NCBI GenBank assembly: GCA_030867875.1
Contig: JAOWCC010000577.1
Span: 93,911,740 to 93,975,739 of the forward strand
DNA: 64,000 nt
Direction: 5' to 3'
DNA from: Actinernus sp. WN-2022
Taxonomy: Eukaryota; Cnidaria; Anthozoa; Actiniaria; Actinernidae
Both the position numbers and the translations under genes were made by a program. Below are positions 55,228 to 64,000 of the stretch, in pieces; within the stretch, counting starts at the first letter, position 1, and every line of letters starts with the position of its first letter. The notes below the pieces were generated by a model. It ran no database searches. It saw nothing but the letters and a program-made list of their open reading frames with translations, and had not been told where the DNA came from.

Positions 55228-56867
55228 TTACATGTCTTGAGAGTTGAAATTTGTCAGCTGCATCATAAAAGCCATCATATTGCCATGGGATGTTAGTAGA
55301 ATCAAGTTCAGAATTTGTTTCCATCCCTTATTCTCTTTGGAAACATTTGTTGTGCTGGTAGTGTTTAGTTTAGTGAGTGGGATGGAAACAATGTTTGGAA
55401 GAGAAACATGATCATATGATCCACAAGTACCTTTAAGGTCTTTCATTTCAGAAGTAATAAGCATTTCTTTGGTGAGGGAAGCAGATGACTCAAAAAATTG
55501 AAGGGCAGTTGGTTTCCCACCTGCCAATCTTGCTCTTTGTAGGGAGAAATAATTCTCTACATCATCCTGGCACATAGTTTTTGGTATTATTTGAGTATGT
55601 GGGTGATGTAGTTGAACATACTGAACAACACCTAGGAATGCTCGTATAGTCCTTTTTAGATCTTTGTATGTTATTCTTGGAATGAACTTTTTCCAGTGCT
55701 CTTTTTTACTAATTGCCATGTAACAGCTTTCTTTGATTTCTTCATACCAGTTATCAAACCACAACATTATTGCAATTAATTCTCTGTAACTAGAAGGGTC
55801 AACTCCAGAATTGTTATTAAATAATTGGAAAAGTCTGTGGCATTTTTTAATATAATTTTTAGTGGCAATTGTTTCCTGTGGAGTAAAGGAACCTTTAAGC
55901 ATGTCAAGTGCTACATCAAATGAACAAACTGCCACTGCTCTTTTGACACTCATCTTTGTTCGAGATGTTAGTTTAAGGTGCTTCCATTTCAGTTTTGTGA
56001 ATCTCCTCTTTACAACATCAATTAAGTGTTCAACTTTTATTTCATTGCCATTCAATGACAACTGACTATCATGATTAACAATAAAATTGCGCAGCTTTTT
56101 GATCATGTGGGGATAGTCTGATAGCCACCAAATGGGTTTATCATCATTATATGGATTAAAAGACACCCAGTTTTGAGCCCCTGATCTAGAGAAAAAGGCA
56201 TGAGAGTAGGTTGAGCCATCACTTACTCCATAAAGAATTTGGATCTTATCATTGTTGATGTGAAGATTCCCAAGGGCCTCACAAACTTGCCATACTATAG
56301 TGATGAAAGAACTTTGTGATTTATCCTGTGAAGTGGGAAAGAAGCTACTGGCCAAGAAAAGTCTCCCTCAAAGGAAGAAAAAAAGAACTGACAGATTAAT
56401 TTTGCTTTCTTGTGTGATTTTTGTTTGCTGTTGAAATTTTCATAATTGTCACTGAGAGATGTTTCTGAAGCTGAATCAGAATCAGAACTAGACTCACAAG
56501 AACTTTCATCTTCATTGATATCATCATTTAAATCTTCAGGTTTTGAGTTTAATTCGACTGGAATATTATAATCATCAAAACCAATCAGCTTCCCTGTTCT
56601 CTTACACGACACTATACCCTCTTTGATGATCATCTCATCCCAATGGATACCCCCTATCCCCTTACACCCCCGCCTTTCCATTTCCTGAACCATGAGCATA
56701 AGATTCTCTTTTGAAATGGGGTCAGCAGTACTAAAAGCTTGTCTATACTGCTTTGTCGTTTCCCATGATGGTATAGGAAGAATACTTCTTACAGCTTCAT
56801 ACCCCCTTTTATGGCATTTACTGGCTATTTTACAACTCCATTTTATAACCAGGGGGTGGAATCTCAT
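55228..56867 (-). pseudogene. P-element/THAP9-like transposase core, one frameshift
   Basis: Two overlapping ORFs, 56295-56867 and 55228-56355. The first has a helical HTH-like part (SILPIPSWETTKQYRQAF), then WDEMIIKEG with Asp77, the first catalytic acid, and GFDDYNIPVE. The second resumes after a frameshift at a CCC run (about 56340), with GVSDGSTYSH (Asp46, second acid), DYPHMIKKLRN (inserted GTP-binding-type domain boundary in P elements), KMSVKRAVAVCS, and QDDVENYFSLQR (Glu267, third acid). This RNase H-fold DDE order is that of Drosophila P transposase and THAP9. The C-terminal ~100 codons change frame again near 55320. Transposase would cut and rejoin element ends; as read it is broken, by decay or homopolymer assembly errors. 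Confidence 0.75.
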
Positions 56868-57785
56868 TCCTTTAGGGTGGGGTTGGGTTTATGTTTACTT
56901 TTTGTAAGTTTTCCACTTCTTTCAAATTGCTGTTCTTGCAGTTTTAATGAAGTAAGGGTATCAGCAAGGAGGGTATACAGAACAGAATTTTCTGTGAGCC
57001 AATTATTCTCTACAGCAATGTCAACCATTTTGGCAAGATCAGAAGATGATGGACTGAAATTTTTAGGGCAGGGTACTAACTTTTGTTTCTCTCTTTCATA
57101 CAAGTTAAAAAATCGTCTTGTCTGTTTTTGTCTAGCAGCCACCATTTTATGAAGATTTTTTGTTCTGACCATAAGCTCGTCATAGGACAGACTGCTTAGT
57201 TTTGTATGCGAATCATGAGCAGTCCGAGACTCAAAAGTTGAAAGGCTTCTTTTCTTGCAAAAATGTCTTTGCAGGTCTTGACATTTGGGACATCTAATCC
57301 TTGATTCAGCTGAAAGAATATAACTACACTTGTGGCTCCTGGTACAAGACTTTATTAGATATGCCTTTCCATCTACTGTCAAGGAAGTATGATTCCCTGG
57401 AAGTACTTGTATCAATCAAAGTCCTTCTTTGCTCAATATCAGTCACTCCAGAACACACTTTAACATCACTAAGCTTTCTTAAAACAACTGGTAAAAATGA
57501 AGCCAACTTCTCTGGTCTGAAAATGCTATGCGGAAGTTTACCCTGGTCAAACTTGTTCCCAAGTATACTGCATGTGTAAATAGAAAAGTCAGTATTAGAA
57601 AACTTTGAGAAATGAACTGGAAGATGAAATGCTATTTCTTTCCAGTTCATTAGACTTTGTTCACCCACAGTTAGTGGAAGGGCAAGTGTTACTTTGCAAG
57701 CTGCACTGGATTGGATGGATTTACAAGTAAACGACAATGTCCATGGAAAAATTTCATCAAATAATTCTTGAAATAAAGTATACAC
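56864..57785 (-). pseudogene. Uncharacterised Cys/coiled-coil segment upstream of the transposase
   Basis: ORFs 57324-57785 and 56864-57415 overlap. The likely join is at a duplicated TTGA near 57410 (minus TTGATTGATA), after EQRRTLI and before QVLPGNHTSLTVDGKAYLI. The second part has C...HKC and CPKCQDLQRHFC, which resemble a zinc-binding module, and a basic helical region with KNLHKMVAARQKQTRRFFNL, likely a coiled coil. In P-like transposases this interval usually holds the leucine-zipper/dimerisation and DNA-binding segments. I do not recognise the N-terminal part. Confidence 0.5.
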
Positions 57786-57848
57786 TCACTGGGATGCCAT
57801 TAGTTGATGTCTGCCAATTTTCAGTTTGGTGTATTAAAAGATGTTCAG

Positions 57849-59204
57849 TTATTTCATCTGTAAAAAGTGACCCCATGTCTGGACACCCAACAGAACCTTC
57901 AGAGAGATTTTTTTTTTTTCAAGATCTGCAGCCAAATGTTGTGGATCAGCGTCACTTACTGGCTCATGCTTTGGTTTTACACATGCAAAAAGTTCAGGTT
58001 CTTTATTTTTTGTTTTAACTGTCTCATATGCACATGGTTCTGTATGCTGTTTTTTTTGTGAAAAACTCTTTTCGTGTTGTGCATATTCCATTTCAAGTTT
58101 TAAAGACTTAAGGAAAAATGGCTGACAGGAGATACAAATATAGTTAACACTGGTTAAATGCTCTGCACTCTCATCAACTGTAGTGTACAGGCAGCTATTT
58201 ATAACACACTTTGTTCCAACAGTTTCATCAAGAAAATTGCAAGCCACTGAAAATGTAGTATTAAAAACATTAATGTTGTGCTTTTTGCAAAAGGAGCTGT
58301 CAGAAAGAACAACCTCATTCTTGCACTGTGAGCAAACAGTCAACATTGGATTCAACTTTGAAATACCAAGATGAAATTGCCTTCGAGATTTTGAAGCATG
58401 TTTACCTTTTGCTGGTTGATGCCCTCTACTTTGAAGACTGCTGTAATGTTTGTCACAGACCTTCATATCTTTCGAAACACTGTCATCACCAGATTTCAGT
58501 AAAGCTGGAGAAAACCTTAACTCATATATTCCAATTAAACTATCAAATTTCCTTGTACCAATGTTACAGCAATCTTTAATGCAACATATCGTCCCTCCGA
58601 TAATTCTGCCATTCATAAAAATAATTCCTGTCAAAAAGTCCAATTCAATCATATTATGCAAAGGCTTACCACTACAAGACAACCAATACAGTTCACTTGA
58701 CAACTGAAATTTGCTGTTGATTTGTAAATGTAAGTCATTTACTGTTGCAAACTGAGCAAATGAAAATGTATGCATTTTTCCAGTCATGTCACATACCAAA
58801 ATACTTTTACTGGCACCATGAAGATATAAACCAACATGTTTAGAGAGAAAATTAACCAGCGCCCCTGGATGGTGAAAATCCATCAGTTGTAAGCAGGGGT
58901 ATATCCAAAGTACACCATGCATCAAATATGTTAAAGAAGAAGAAAACATAGGAGCAGGGGGTTTGCATGCAGTCTCAATAGTAGATGATTCTAAAACCTC
59001 ACCAAGCATCATTACTACTAATACAAACCCTGCTATGAGGACTGGATAAGGTAAAATTGAAACAACAAGGAGAATGGTACAGAGTAACAAATAAGGAGGC
59101 AGTGAATACACACACTTTGGAACCAGAGTAGAAATGTAGTTTGATTGAGAATCAATATTGGCCATAAGGAAAATATTATGAAAAAGTGCCAGACACAGCA
59201 ACAT
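57849..59204 (-). CDS. Ubiquitin-like domain fused to Cys/His zinc-binding segments
   Basis: 451-codon ORF. Residues 134-204 read as a beta-grasp ubiquitin-like fold: ILVCDMTGKMHTFSF as strands 1-2, VNDLHLQINSKF as the helix, LYWLSCSGKPLHN with the G-K-x-L of the ubiquitin beta-3/4 region, and IIFMNGRIIGG as the last strand ending in Gly-Gly. Then come CCIKDCC...CDKHY (residues 207-254, C2CH spacing somewhat like a THAP finger) and more CxxC pairs (CSQCK, CISCQ). The first ~110 residues include hydrophobic stretches (38-67) that may be intron or LINE-antisense sequence: an acceptor-like TTTTCACCATCCAG at about 58864 lies just before the Ubl, so the real exon may be 57849-58863. The 3' end runs through an A12 run (plus 57909-57920), beyond which a different frame continues into the next segment. 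Confidence 0.6.
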   Translation of the reverse strand: MLLCLALFHNIFLMANIDSQSNYISTLVPKCVYSLPPYLLLCTILLVVSILPYPVLIAGFVLVVMMLGEVLESSTIETACKPPAPMFSSSLTYLMHGVLWIYPCLQLMDFHHPGALVNFLSKHVGLYLHGASKSILVCDMTGKMHTFSFAQFATVNDLHLQINSKFQLSSELYWLSCSGKPLHNMIELDFLTGIIFMNGRIIGGTICCIKDCCNIGTRKFDSLIGIYELRFSPALLKSGDDSVSKDMKVCDKHYSSLQSRGHQPAKGKHASKSRRQFHLGISKLNPMLTVCSQCKNEVVLSDSSFCKKHNINVFNTTFSVACNFLDETVGTKCVINSCLYTTVDESAEHLTSVNYICISCQPFFLKSLKLEMEYAQHEKSFSQKKQHTEPCAYETVKTKNKEPELFACVKPKHEPVSDADPQHLAADLEKKKISLKVLLGVQTWGHFLQMK

Positions 59205-59622
59205 TACACAAACAAGAGGAAGTCTTAACTCTCTAGGGCTATAAGAGTATGGAACCTGCTTCCGTATGAAGCAGTTTCTGCTAACAGTCTAGCCAGTTTC
59301 AAGTCAGCCGCCCTGCCTGCCATTCGATCTATGTAGTTGTAGAGAATGGATTTCTTGTCAGGTTTTACATTCAAAATGCTTAAATTATATATTGGCTCAA
59401 GACACAAAATGATCACTTGTAATACCATTAAACGAGGCAAAAATAATATAGTGACTGAAAAATTTTAAATGGTTCTGCAGTCTTCAAACTCTTTTAATAT
59501 TTCATTACATGTCTCCTTCCAGTTAAGCGAAAAGCATAGTATGCCTAAAATATAATGTGGCAATGAAAATAACAAGACTTGCCAATTTATATTTAATGCA
59601 GGTAAAATAGGACTGCCACTGT
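59190..59622 (+). mobile_element. LINE 3' fragment
   Basis: Plus-strand coding ITQTRGSLNSL, then after a one-base shift RAIRVWNLLPYEAV and SLASFKSAALPAIRSM followed by a stop at about 59335. This is the C-terminal end of a CR1/L2-type reverse transcriptase. The 3' UTR runs into the gap. It overlaps the 5' end of the minus-strand ORF at 59204, so that part of the ORF is probably not genuine coding. Confidence 0.7.
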
Positions 59623-59722
59623 NNNNNNNNNNNNNNNNNNNNNNNNNNNNNNNNNNNNNNNNNNNNNNNNNNNNNNNNNNNNNNNNNNNNNNNNNNNNNN
59701 NNNNNNNNNNNNNNNNNNNNNN
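59623..59722. other. Assembly gap of 100 Ns
   Basis: Exactly 100 Ns, the conventional size for a scaffold join of unknown length. Confidence 0.99.
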
Positions 59723-59806
59723 GTCTACGAAATTACAGTTTCTGATACAGCATATTTTGACCTTCTTGACTCAAATATGGGTCAATACACACTGGTACTA
59801 ATAAAC

Positions 59807-60150
59807 TCAACCCTGTGTTTGGCAATTCCCAAACTCATCCCTGTGTTTCCCTGTGTTTGGCAATTGCCAAGCTCGTCCCTGTGTTTCCATGTGTTTGGCA
59901 ATTACCAAACGTTAACTCAAATCTGTGTTTGGCAATTGCCAAACTCGTCCCTGTGTTTCCACTATGTGTTTGGCAATTGCCAAACTCGTCCCTGTGTCTC
60001 TATGTGTTTGACAATTGCCAAACTCGTTCCTGTGTTTCCATGTGTTTGGCAATTCGGCCAAACACATCGGTTTGTAAAACTCACCCATGTGTTCAGAAAA
60101 TAAATTTAAAACTCAACCAATGAGTTTGGAAATTGCCAAAGTACATTTTA
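59807..60150. repeat. Palindromic minisatellite, GTTTGGCAATTGCCAAAC
   Basis: Seven to eight copies of the 18 bp perfect palindrome or near variants, at ~45-65 bp spacing, with CTCGTCCCTGTGTTTCCATG between. Two overlapping ORFs are simply the repeat read in two frames. Confidence 0.9.
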
Positions 60151-60317
60151 TCATTATTTTTCTATTTCGGATGACCACCTTCTTATTTAGCTGTTCACGT
60201 GAACCTAAATGTCAAAATTTTGGGTCCAACATTTGCTTAAGAACATTGACCACTCAGTTCAATCGTATCCGTTACCTTGAACCATTTTGGTGTGTTTTCA
60301 CTAGGACGAGTTTGACT

Positions 60318-61148
60318 AGTTAAACCATAGTTGCTGCCGCAGCGAGCGAGCCTGAAGCGGGCGAGCAAGGCAGCAGTTCTAATCTGTAAGCGGGTCCAAA
60401 TCTCGATTTCTTTTTTTACCACAATGCATCACTTCTATTGTATTTTTTTACCACACTGCTTTGCACGGATCTGATCGTCACGTGACATTACACGAGGTGG
60501 AATCCGCATTGTTTGAGCTAACTACGTTCAACCGTTCTTTAATGCATTTCTGTGTATACAATCCTTGTGTTATCATAAATTTGTTGAAGTGTAGACGTGT
60601 AGGCAACTCTTTCTAATTCTGTGTGAACTATCCGTTTCCAAAGAGCAAGATCTCTCCTGTTAACAAGATGGTGAGCAGCAAATAATGTTCTTCTATTGGC
60701 TTCAATAAAGTCAAGCAGCCGGTTCAAATTACAATTAGCATTTACAACTACATTGTACATTCTCAATTACAGTTGATTTCCGGTGTTTAAACTTCACCGG
60801 GGAGAACAGCAGTTTGTTGTGCCGGGAATGTTAAGAAAATGTCGGGAATTGGTAGGCTCAGGGAATTTACCGGGAGATCGTTGATATGTCGGAACAAAAT
60901 GAAAATAAATCGCGACAACTTTTGAGTTACATACCACAGCTCAAACAGGATTCAGTCACACGATAGCCCTAAAACTACAAAATATATTCATCTTAAACAC
61001 CTTAGCATTTTTATCACCCAGTAATCTATTTTTCCTGCCAAAGTGCTACTGTGAGTTCTCTTCTAATACACTCCCTTAACTGAGCGGAGCAGCATTCACT
61101 ATCTGTTAGGTATACTAGTTAATAGAGGTGAACTATGGTTAAACCACC
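60318..61148. mobile_element. Possible DNA element with TTAAACCATAGTT termini
   Basis: GTTAAACCATAGTT at 60318-60331 and the near complement AACTATGGTTAAAC at about 61131-61144 resemble the TIR end of the MITE at 9119-9416. No target duplication or coding seen. The span may be coincidental for such a short terminus. Confidence 0.35.
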
Positions 61149-62206
61149 TCGAATAAGCGCCCACCCTCAAGGTCCCAAAATTAAATTCCAATATGTACGG
61201 TATTCATGTACTGAGGGACAACACTCGGGCTAAATTTTACCGAGTTAAATCATTACTCGGTTAGGGAATATTGTTGTCCTGCCGCATGCCGCGGCCAGTC
61301 ACAGCACACTAATTGACAGAAGCCTGTCAGATTATTTATTTAACCAAAGTAGCATTTAGAAGACCTTTTATATTTCGCGTATCGCTCTTAGTTCAAGCCA
61401 TTCCTCTTCTACTTATTTGAATTTACATTAATCGCACATTTTGAAGAAATCGTCTTTGTCTTCGCGTAAATACAGCAGAGAACGAGTACTTGCTCTCCCT
61501 TGGTGGCGCGGTTTATAATTAGAACCAGGTATCAGATCTTAACACCTTAAAAACAGCCAAACAAATGCCTAAAGAAATATTATGCTTGAAACATGTGTCC
61601 GTCCAAATATCCTTGCCTAGTGATAACACACCCCAAATGGCTAAAGGAATGTTATGCTAGAATAATGCACAAACAGACAAGGCTCCTTTGCCGACGACCC
61701 TAAGTCCAACAACAAATAATGAAAAATGTATTACTAACAACCTAAGCCTCTCGTAACTAGTTGATCCTTAGACGATCTGATCTGTAAATCTTTTACTTTT
61801 CAGTTTTGCTTGATAGTGAAAATAACTACTGAGACTCGATTATTAAACAACACGTGAAAGCTGATCAAGACTATAAATATGACGAGAATTCGTAGCTGAA
61901 ACGTCTTTGGGCTTCGGTGATCGGCTGACGCAATCTTCTAGATGATAAACGACATACATCACGCTCAAACAACAGAACCCTCTTGAACCTGGTACAAAGC
62001 ATATTTCACCGGAAAACATCGTCTCGTACTTGTGTGGTTATCCGATAAGGAGCCTCCGATAACTATTAATTTCGATAGGATCGATCTAAGTCGAAGTATA
62101 TAAGAATACGGGTGCTTGCTTGAATATAATTTGAACCGATGCCGATGACACCCACCGGAAGGCTAACAGGAACATGAGAAAACACTTTATAATGAAATTG
62201 AATATC
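61149..62206. other. Intergenic, no gene seen
   Basis: No supportable ORF. It precedes the duplicated first-exon-like module. Confidence 0.4.
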
Positions 62207-62403
62207 CCGCTACGTGCGAAGTGTCAACTTTAAACCAATCGGATTACAGACTAGTGTTATTTCAGCCAATTCAGGCATGCAAAAGCTGACCCAAAGTGAA
62301 TTGTAATTAACCGTCACTTTAATTTAGTTGAACGGCAGCGTTCTAGCGCCATTTGTTTCGTATCAACAATAAGGAATCTTCGGGAATAGATACGAATTGA
62401 AGG
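62207..62403 (+). promoter_or_regulatory. Promoter/first-exon-like module, copy 2
   Basis: Partner of 20296-20519, with GAAGTGTCAACTTTAAACC, GTCACTTTA, CTAGCGCCATTTGT and AAGGAATCT, and a strong donor GAATTGAAG|GTAAGA at about 62403. This supports a transcription start near TAGCGCCATTTG and a non-coding first exon. Confidence 0.45.
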
Positions 62404-62799
62404 TAAGAACTCGTAGCTTTTGTCGTATAACTAAGCGTGTATAATTTATATCAGAGCTGTTTATAAGTACATTCAGTTTACTATAGTTTACCGCGGCGTG
62501 ACTGGAGTTGCTTATGAAATGTGAAAGGAATACCTGAATGTCATGACTTATTTAGAGTCCAATTCTGTAAGATAAATTAATACTCAGTACAGTAATAGAA
62601 TATCATCATTTTGAAAAAAACAATCAGTCCAGATACCGCAGATCGAGTCACAGGCCGCCCAAGTTCTGACTTTGTATGGGAGTTCTTCCGATAACTCAGA
62701 ATAATAACATAAATTTAGTTACAGATCTTCTATAATACAAGGTAAATAAAGGAATAAGACTTACTTGAAGTTGTTTTGTCGTCCTATGTGTGTTTCAGG

Positions 62800-63036
62800 T
62801 CGCTAGAACGGTGTTTTATGGAATTCTTGAGTCATACGCTTCACCCCTCTAACCAGAGGGAAAGGCTGAACACTCGATACATCGACGGCCTTCGCTCGAG
62901 GACGAATTTTTCACAAAATATCAATCCCATCGGCGGTTACTCGACCGCGGTACAATCCATGGACATCAATTATCCCTCAGAAGTCCCCAGGCTTGATAAC
63001 TCCTTTCCAAACCCGTTAGATTTGAACGATTTTTGA
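62800..63036 (+). CDS. Short ORF in a candidate second exon
   Basis: An acceptor-like GTGTGTTTCAG ends at about 62799. The first in-frame ATG (62818) opens a 72-codon ORF, MEFLSHTLHP to PNPLDLNDF, ending at 63036. It has no recognised domain; the composition (Asn/Pro/Ser-rich) suggests a disordered peptide. It may be a real small protein joined to the first exon at 62207-62403, or a 5' exon of the PIF1-like gene. Confidence 0.35.
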   Translation, partial: SLERCFMEFLSHTLHPSNQRERLNTRYIDGLRSRTNFSQNINPIGGYSTAVQSMDINYPSEVPRLDNSFPNPLDLNDF

Positions 63037-63391
63037 AGCAATTCGTGCAGCTTCCAACGGCTGACAGATCGTAACGTCCAATGAATGGTCCTTCTTGACA
63101 ACGCGTGTTGGTAACCAGGCGTTTGGGTAACCAGGCCGTTACAAATTATTTATTTCCCTGAGAGGGACATATCAAATTCATTTGACACTTTCTAATCCCT
63201 CCCTCCCCTCCCACGATACCACTGAACCGCGCCGGTGACATCTATTGTACTGGAGAACCAATCGCGTAACGAGCTTTTGCGTAGGGTAAGCCAATCGCGA
63301 AGAAGCATAGGGAAAACCCGGCTGTGGTCTTCCATGTGGTCTTCCGCGAAAATAAACAAACAAAAGAACCATACAACGAAGTTCACTCGCC

Positions 63392-64000
63392 ATGAGGTTG
63401 ACTGTTCTACAATCAGAGATTTTGGATTTTGCTTCTAAAGGCCATAATACCGTGATAACCGGTCGGGCGGGAACCGGGAAATCCCTACTCGTAGTAGAAA
63501 TAATAAGAAATCTAAGGAATCAAGGTAAAAGAGTTGCAGTGATATGCTCGAGTGGGATTGCATCTTCGGTTTACGACATAGGGGTCGCCTCCACAGTCCA
63601 TTCGAAGTATGCACTGCATGGAGATCGCCGCACTGCCATGGAAGCAACTTATAGACAGGTCCACGAGCAACAACCTAGTTGGTAATCGAGTTCGAGAGAC
63701 TGATACGATAATCTGGGACGAAGCCAGTATGTCCAGCAAGCGAATGTTGGAGATTGTAAACGGCATACATCATCGACTAAGTGAGGGGCGATCAGAGCGA
63801 CTTCCGTTCGGCGGTAAACAGCTCATCCTCGTGGGCGAGTTTCTGCAACTCCGGCCAGTACCAAACGATTTTGATGAAGGTGCCTTTATGTTTAACGCAC
63901 CCATTTTAGGAGGGCCTTTCCCAATCGATTTCAGTTGCTAGAAGTAAAAAGGCAAACCGATCCAGCATTCTTGGCAGCATTGCAAGATGTAAGGCTTGGG
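63392..64000 (+). pseudogene. PIF1-like helicase, N-terminal part, frameshifted and cut by the window end
   Basis: ATG 63392 opens LTVLQSEILDFASKGHN and the Walker A GRAGTGKS (63461-63484), then HSKYALHG. A frameshift near 63615 leads to ALPWKQLIDRS and the Walker B-type IIWDEAS (about 63708), then LPFGGKQLILVGEFLQLRPV, the PIF1 signature after Walker B. A second shift near 63910 (GGAGGG) continues with LLEVKRQTDPAFL. Usual PIF1 proteins have LVGDF; here it is LVGEF. PIF1 helicases unwind DNA 5'-3' and are widely copied by mobile elements in cnidarians. No introns are evident, so an element-derived or retro-copied gene is plausible. Confidence 0.75.

Noticed and set aside
59000..59204. Membrane segments as a genuine N-terminus of the Ubl protein
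   Set aside because: The region overlaps LINE coding on the opposite strand and lies upstream of a good splice acceptor, so it is probably not translated; kept only as uncertainty in the feature.
59777..60123. Overlapping ORFs as a Cys/Leu-rich protein
   Set aside because: Both frames simply translate the palindromic minisatellite.
60318..61148. Firm call of a transposon related to the 9119 MITE
   Set aside because: Only about 14 bp of terminal similarity, no target duplication; kept at low confidence.

Overview
The window is eukaryotic, AT-rich and dominated by transposable elements. The mix of DIRS-type tyrosine-recombinase retroelements, short-tailed CR1/L2-like LINEs, a BEL/Pao LTR element, a P-element-like transposase, a PIF1-like helicase, foldback MITEs and a tRNA-headed SINE-like repeat fits an anthozoan cnidarian, most likely a stony coral. 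This is inferred from repeat style and protein motifs, not proven. A run of 100 Ns (59623-59722) marks a scaffold join. Almost every large ORF is broken by stops or frameshifts, so few intact host genes are present.

Layout. 1-2425: a dispersed repeat, then six tandem ~256 bp units each carrying a tRNA-like gene on the minus strand. 2426-3632: 5'-truncated LINE. 3967-5686: deleted DIRS-like element (minus). 7045-8218: small intact gene for a secreted/membrane Cys- and Tyr-rich protein (minus) with tandem repeats in its 3' region. 8894-15650: decayed but fully delimited BEL/Pao element with LTRs, a 5 bp target duplication, primer-binding site and polypurine tract. 16827-18835: possible multi-exon gene (minus) of unknown function. 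19-23 kb: mostly featureless, with a foldback element and a promoter/first-exon-like module at 20.3 kb. 23.2-24.1 kb: DIRS recombinase fragment split by a LINE flanked by a 22 bp duplication. 24.15-25.5 kb and 34.3-35.1 kb: two inverted copies of a minisatellite family. 26.7-29.4 kb: two adjacent inverted duplications, one carrying a RecQ-helicase-like N-terminal exon. 31.3-33.0 kb: SINE-like copies and a tandem array. 36.0-37.1 kb: broken tyrosine recombinase. 37.8-38.8 and 44.0-45.1 kb: two loci sharing a core flanked by ~178 bp tandem units in opposite orientation.

45.1-50.0 kb: a second copy of the DIRS-like repeat into which three DNA elements have inserted: a 132 bp MITE, a 1335 bp element with 43 bp perfect TIRs and TAA duplication (PIF/Harbinger-like), and a 1589 bp element with TTAA duplication (piggyBac-like). 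The copy at 4-5.7 kb preserves the empty sites. 51.9-59.2 kb: the most unusual region. On the minus strand, in order, it encodes a ubiquitin-like domain fused to Cys/His zinc-binding segments, an uncharacterised Cys-containing section, a P-element-type RNase H-fold transposase with its three acidic residues, a double CCHC zinc-knuckle protein, a YqaJ/lambda-exonuclease-like nuclease and an acidic tail. This may be a previously undescribed large P-like transposon or a host locus derived from one. 59.2-64 kb: LINE fragment, gap, palindromic minisatellite, a second copy of the 20.3 kb first-exon-like module, and the start of a PIF1-like helicase running off the window.

No operon logic applies. 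The coherent unit is the 51.9-59.2 kb block: DNA binding (zinc modules), strand cleavage (P transposase) and 5'-3' resection/recombination (YqaJ) would fit one mobile element, with the ubiquitin-like domain as the odd component.
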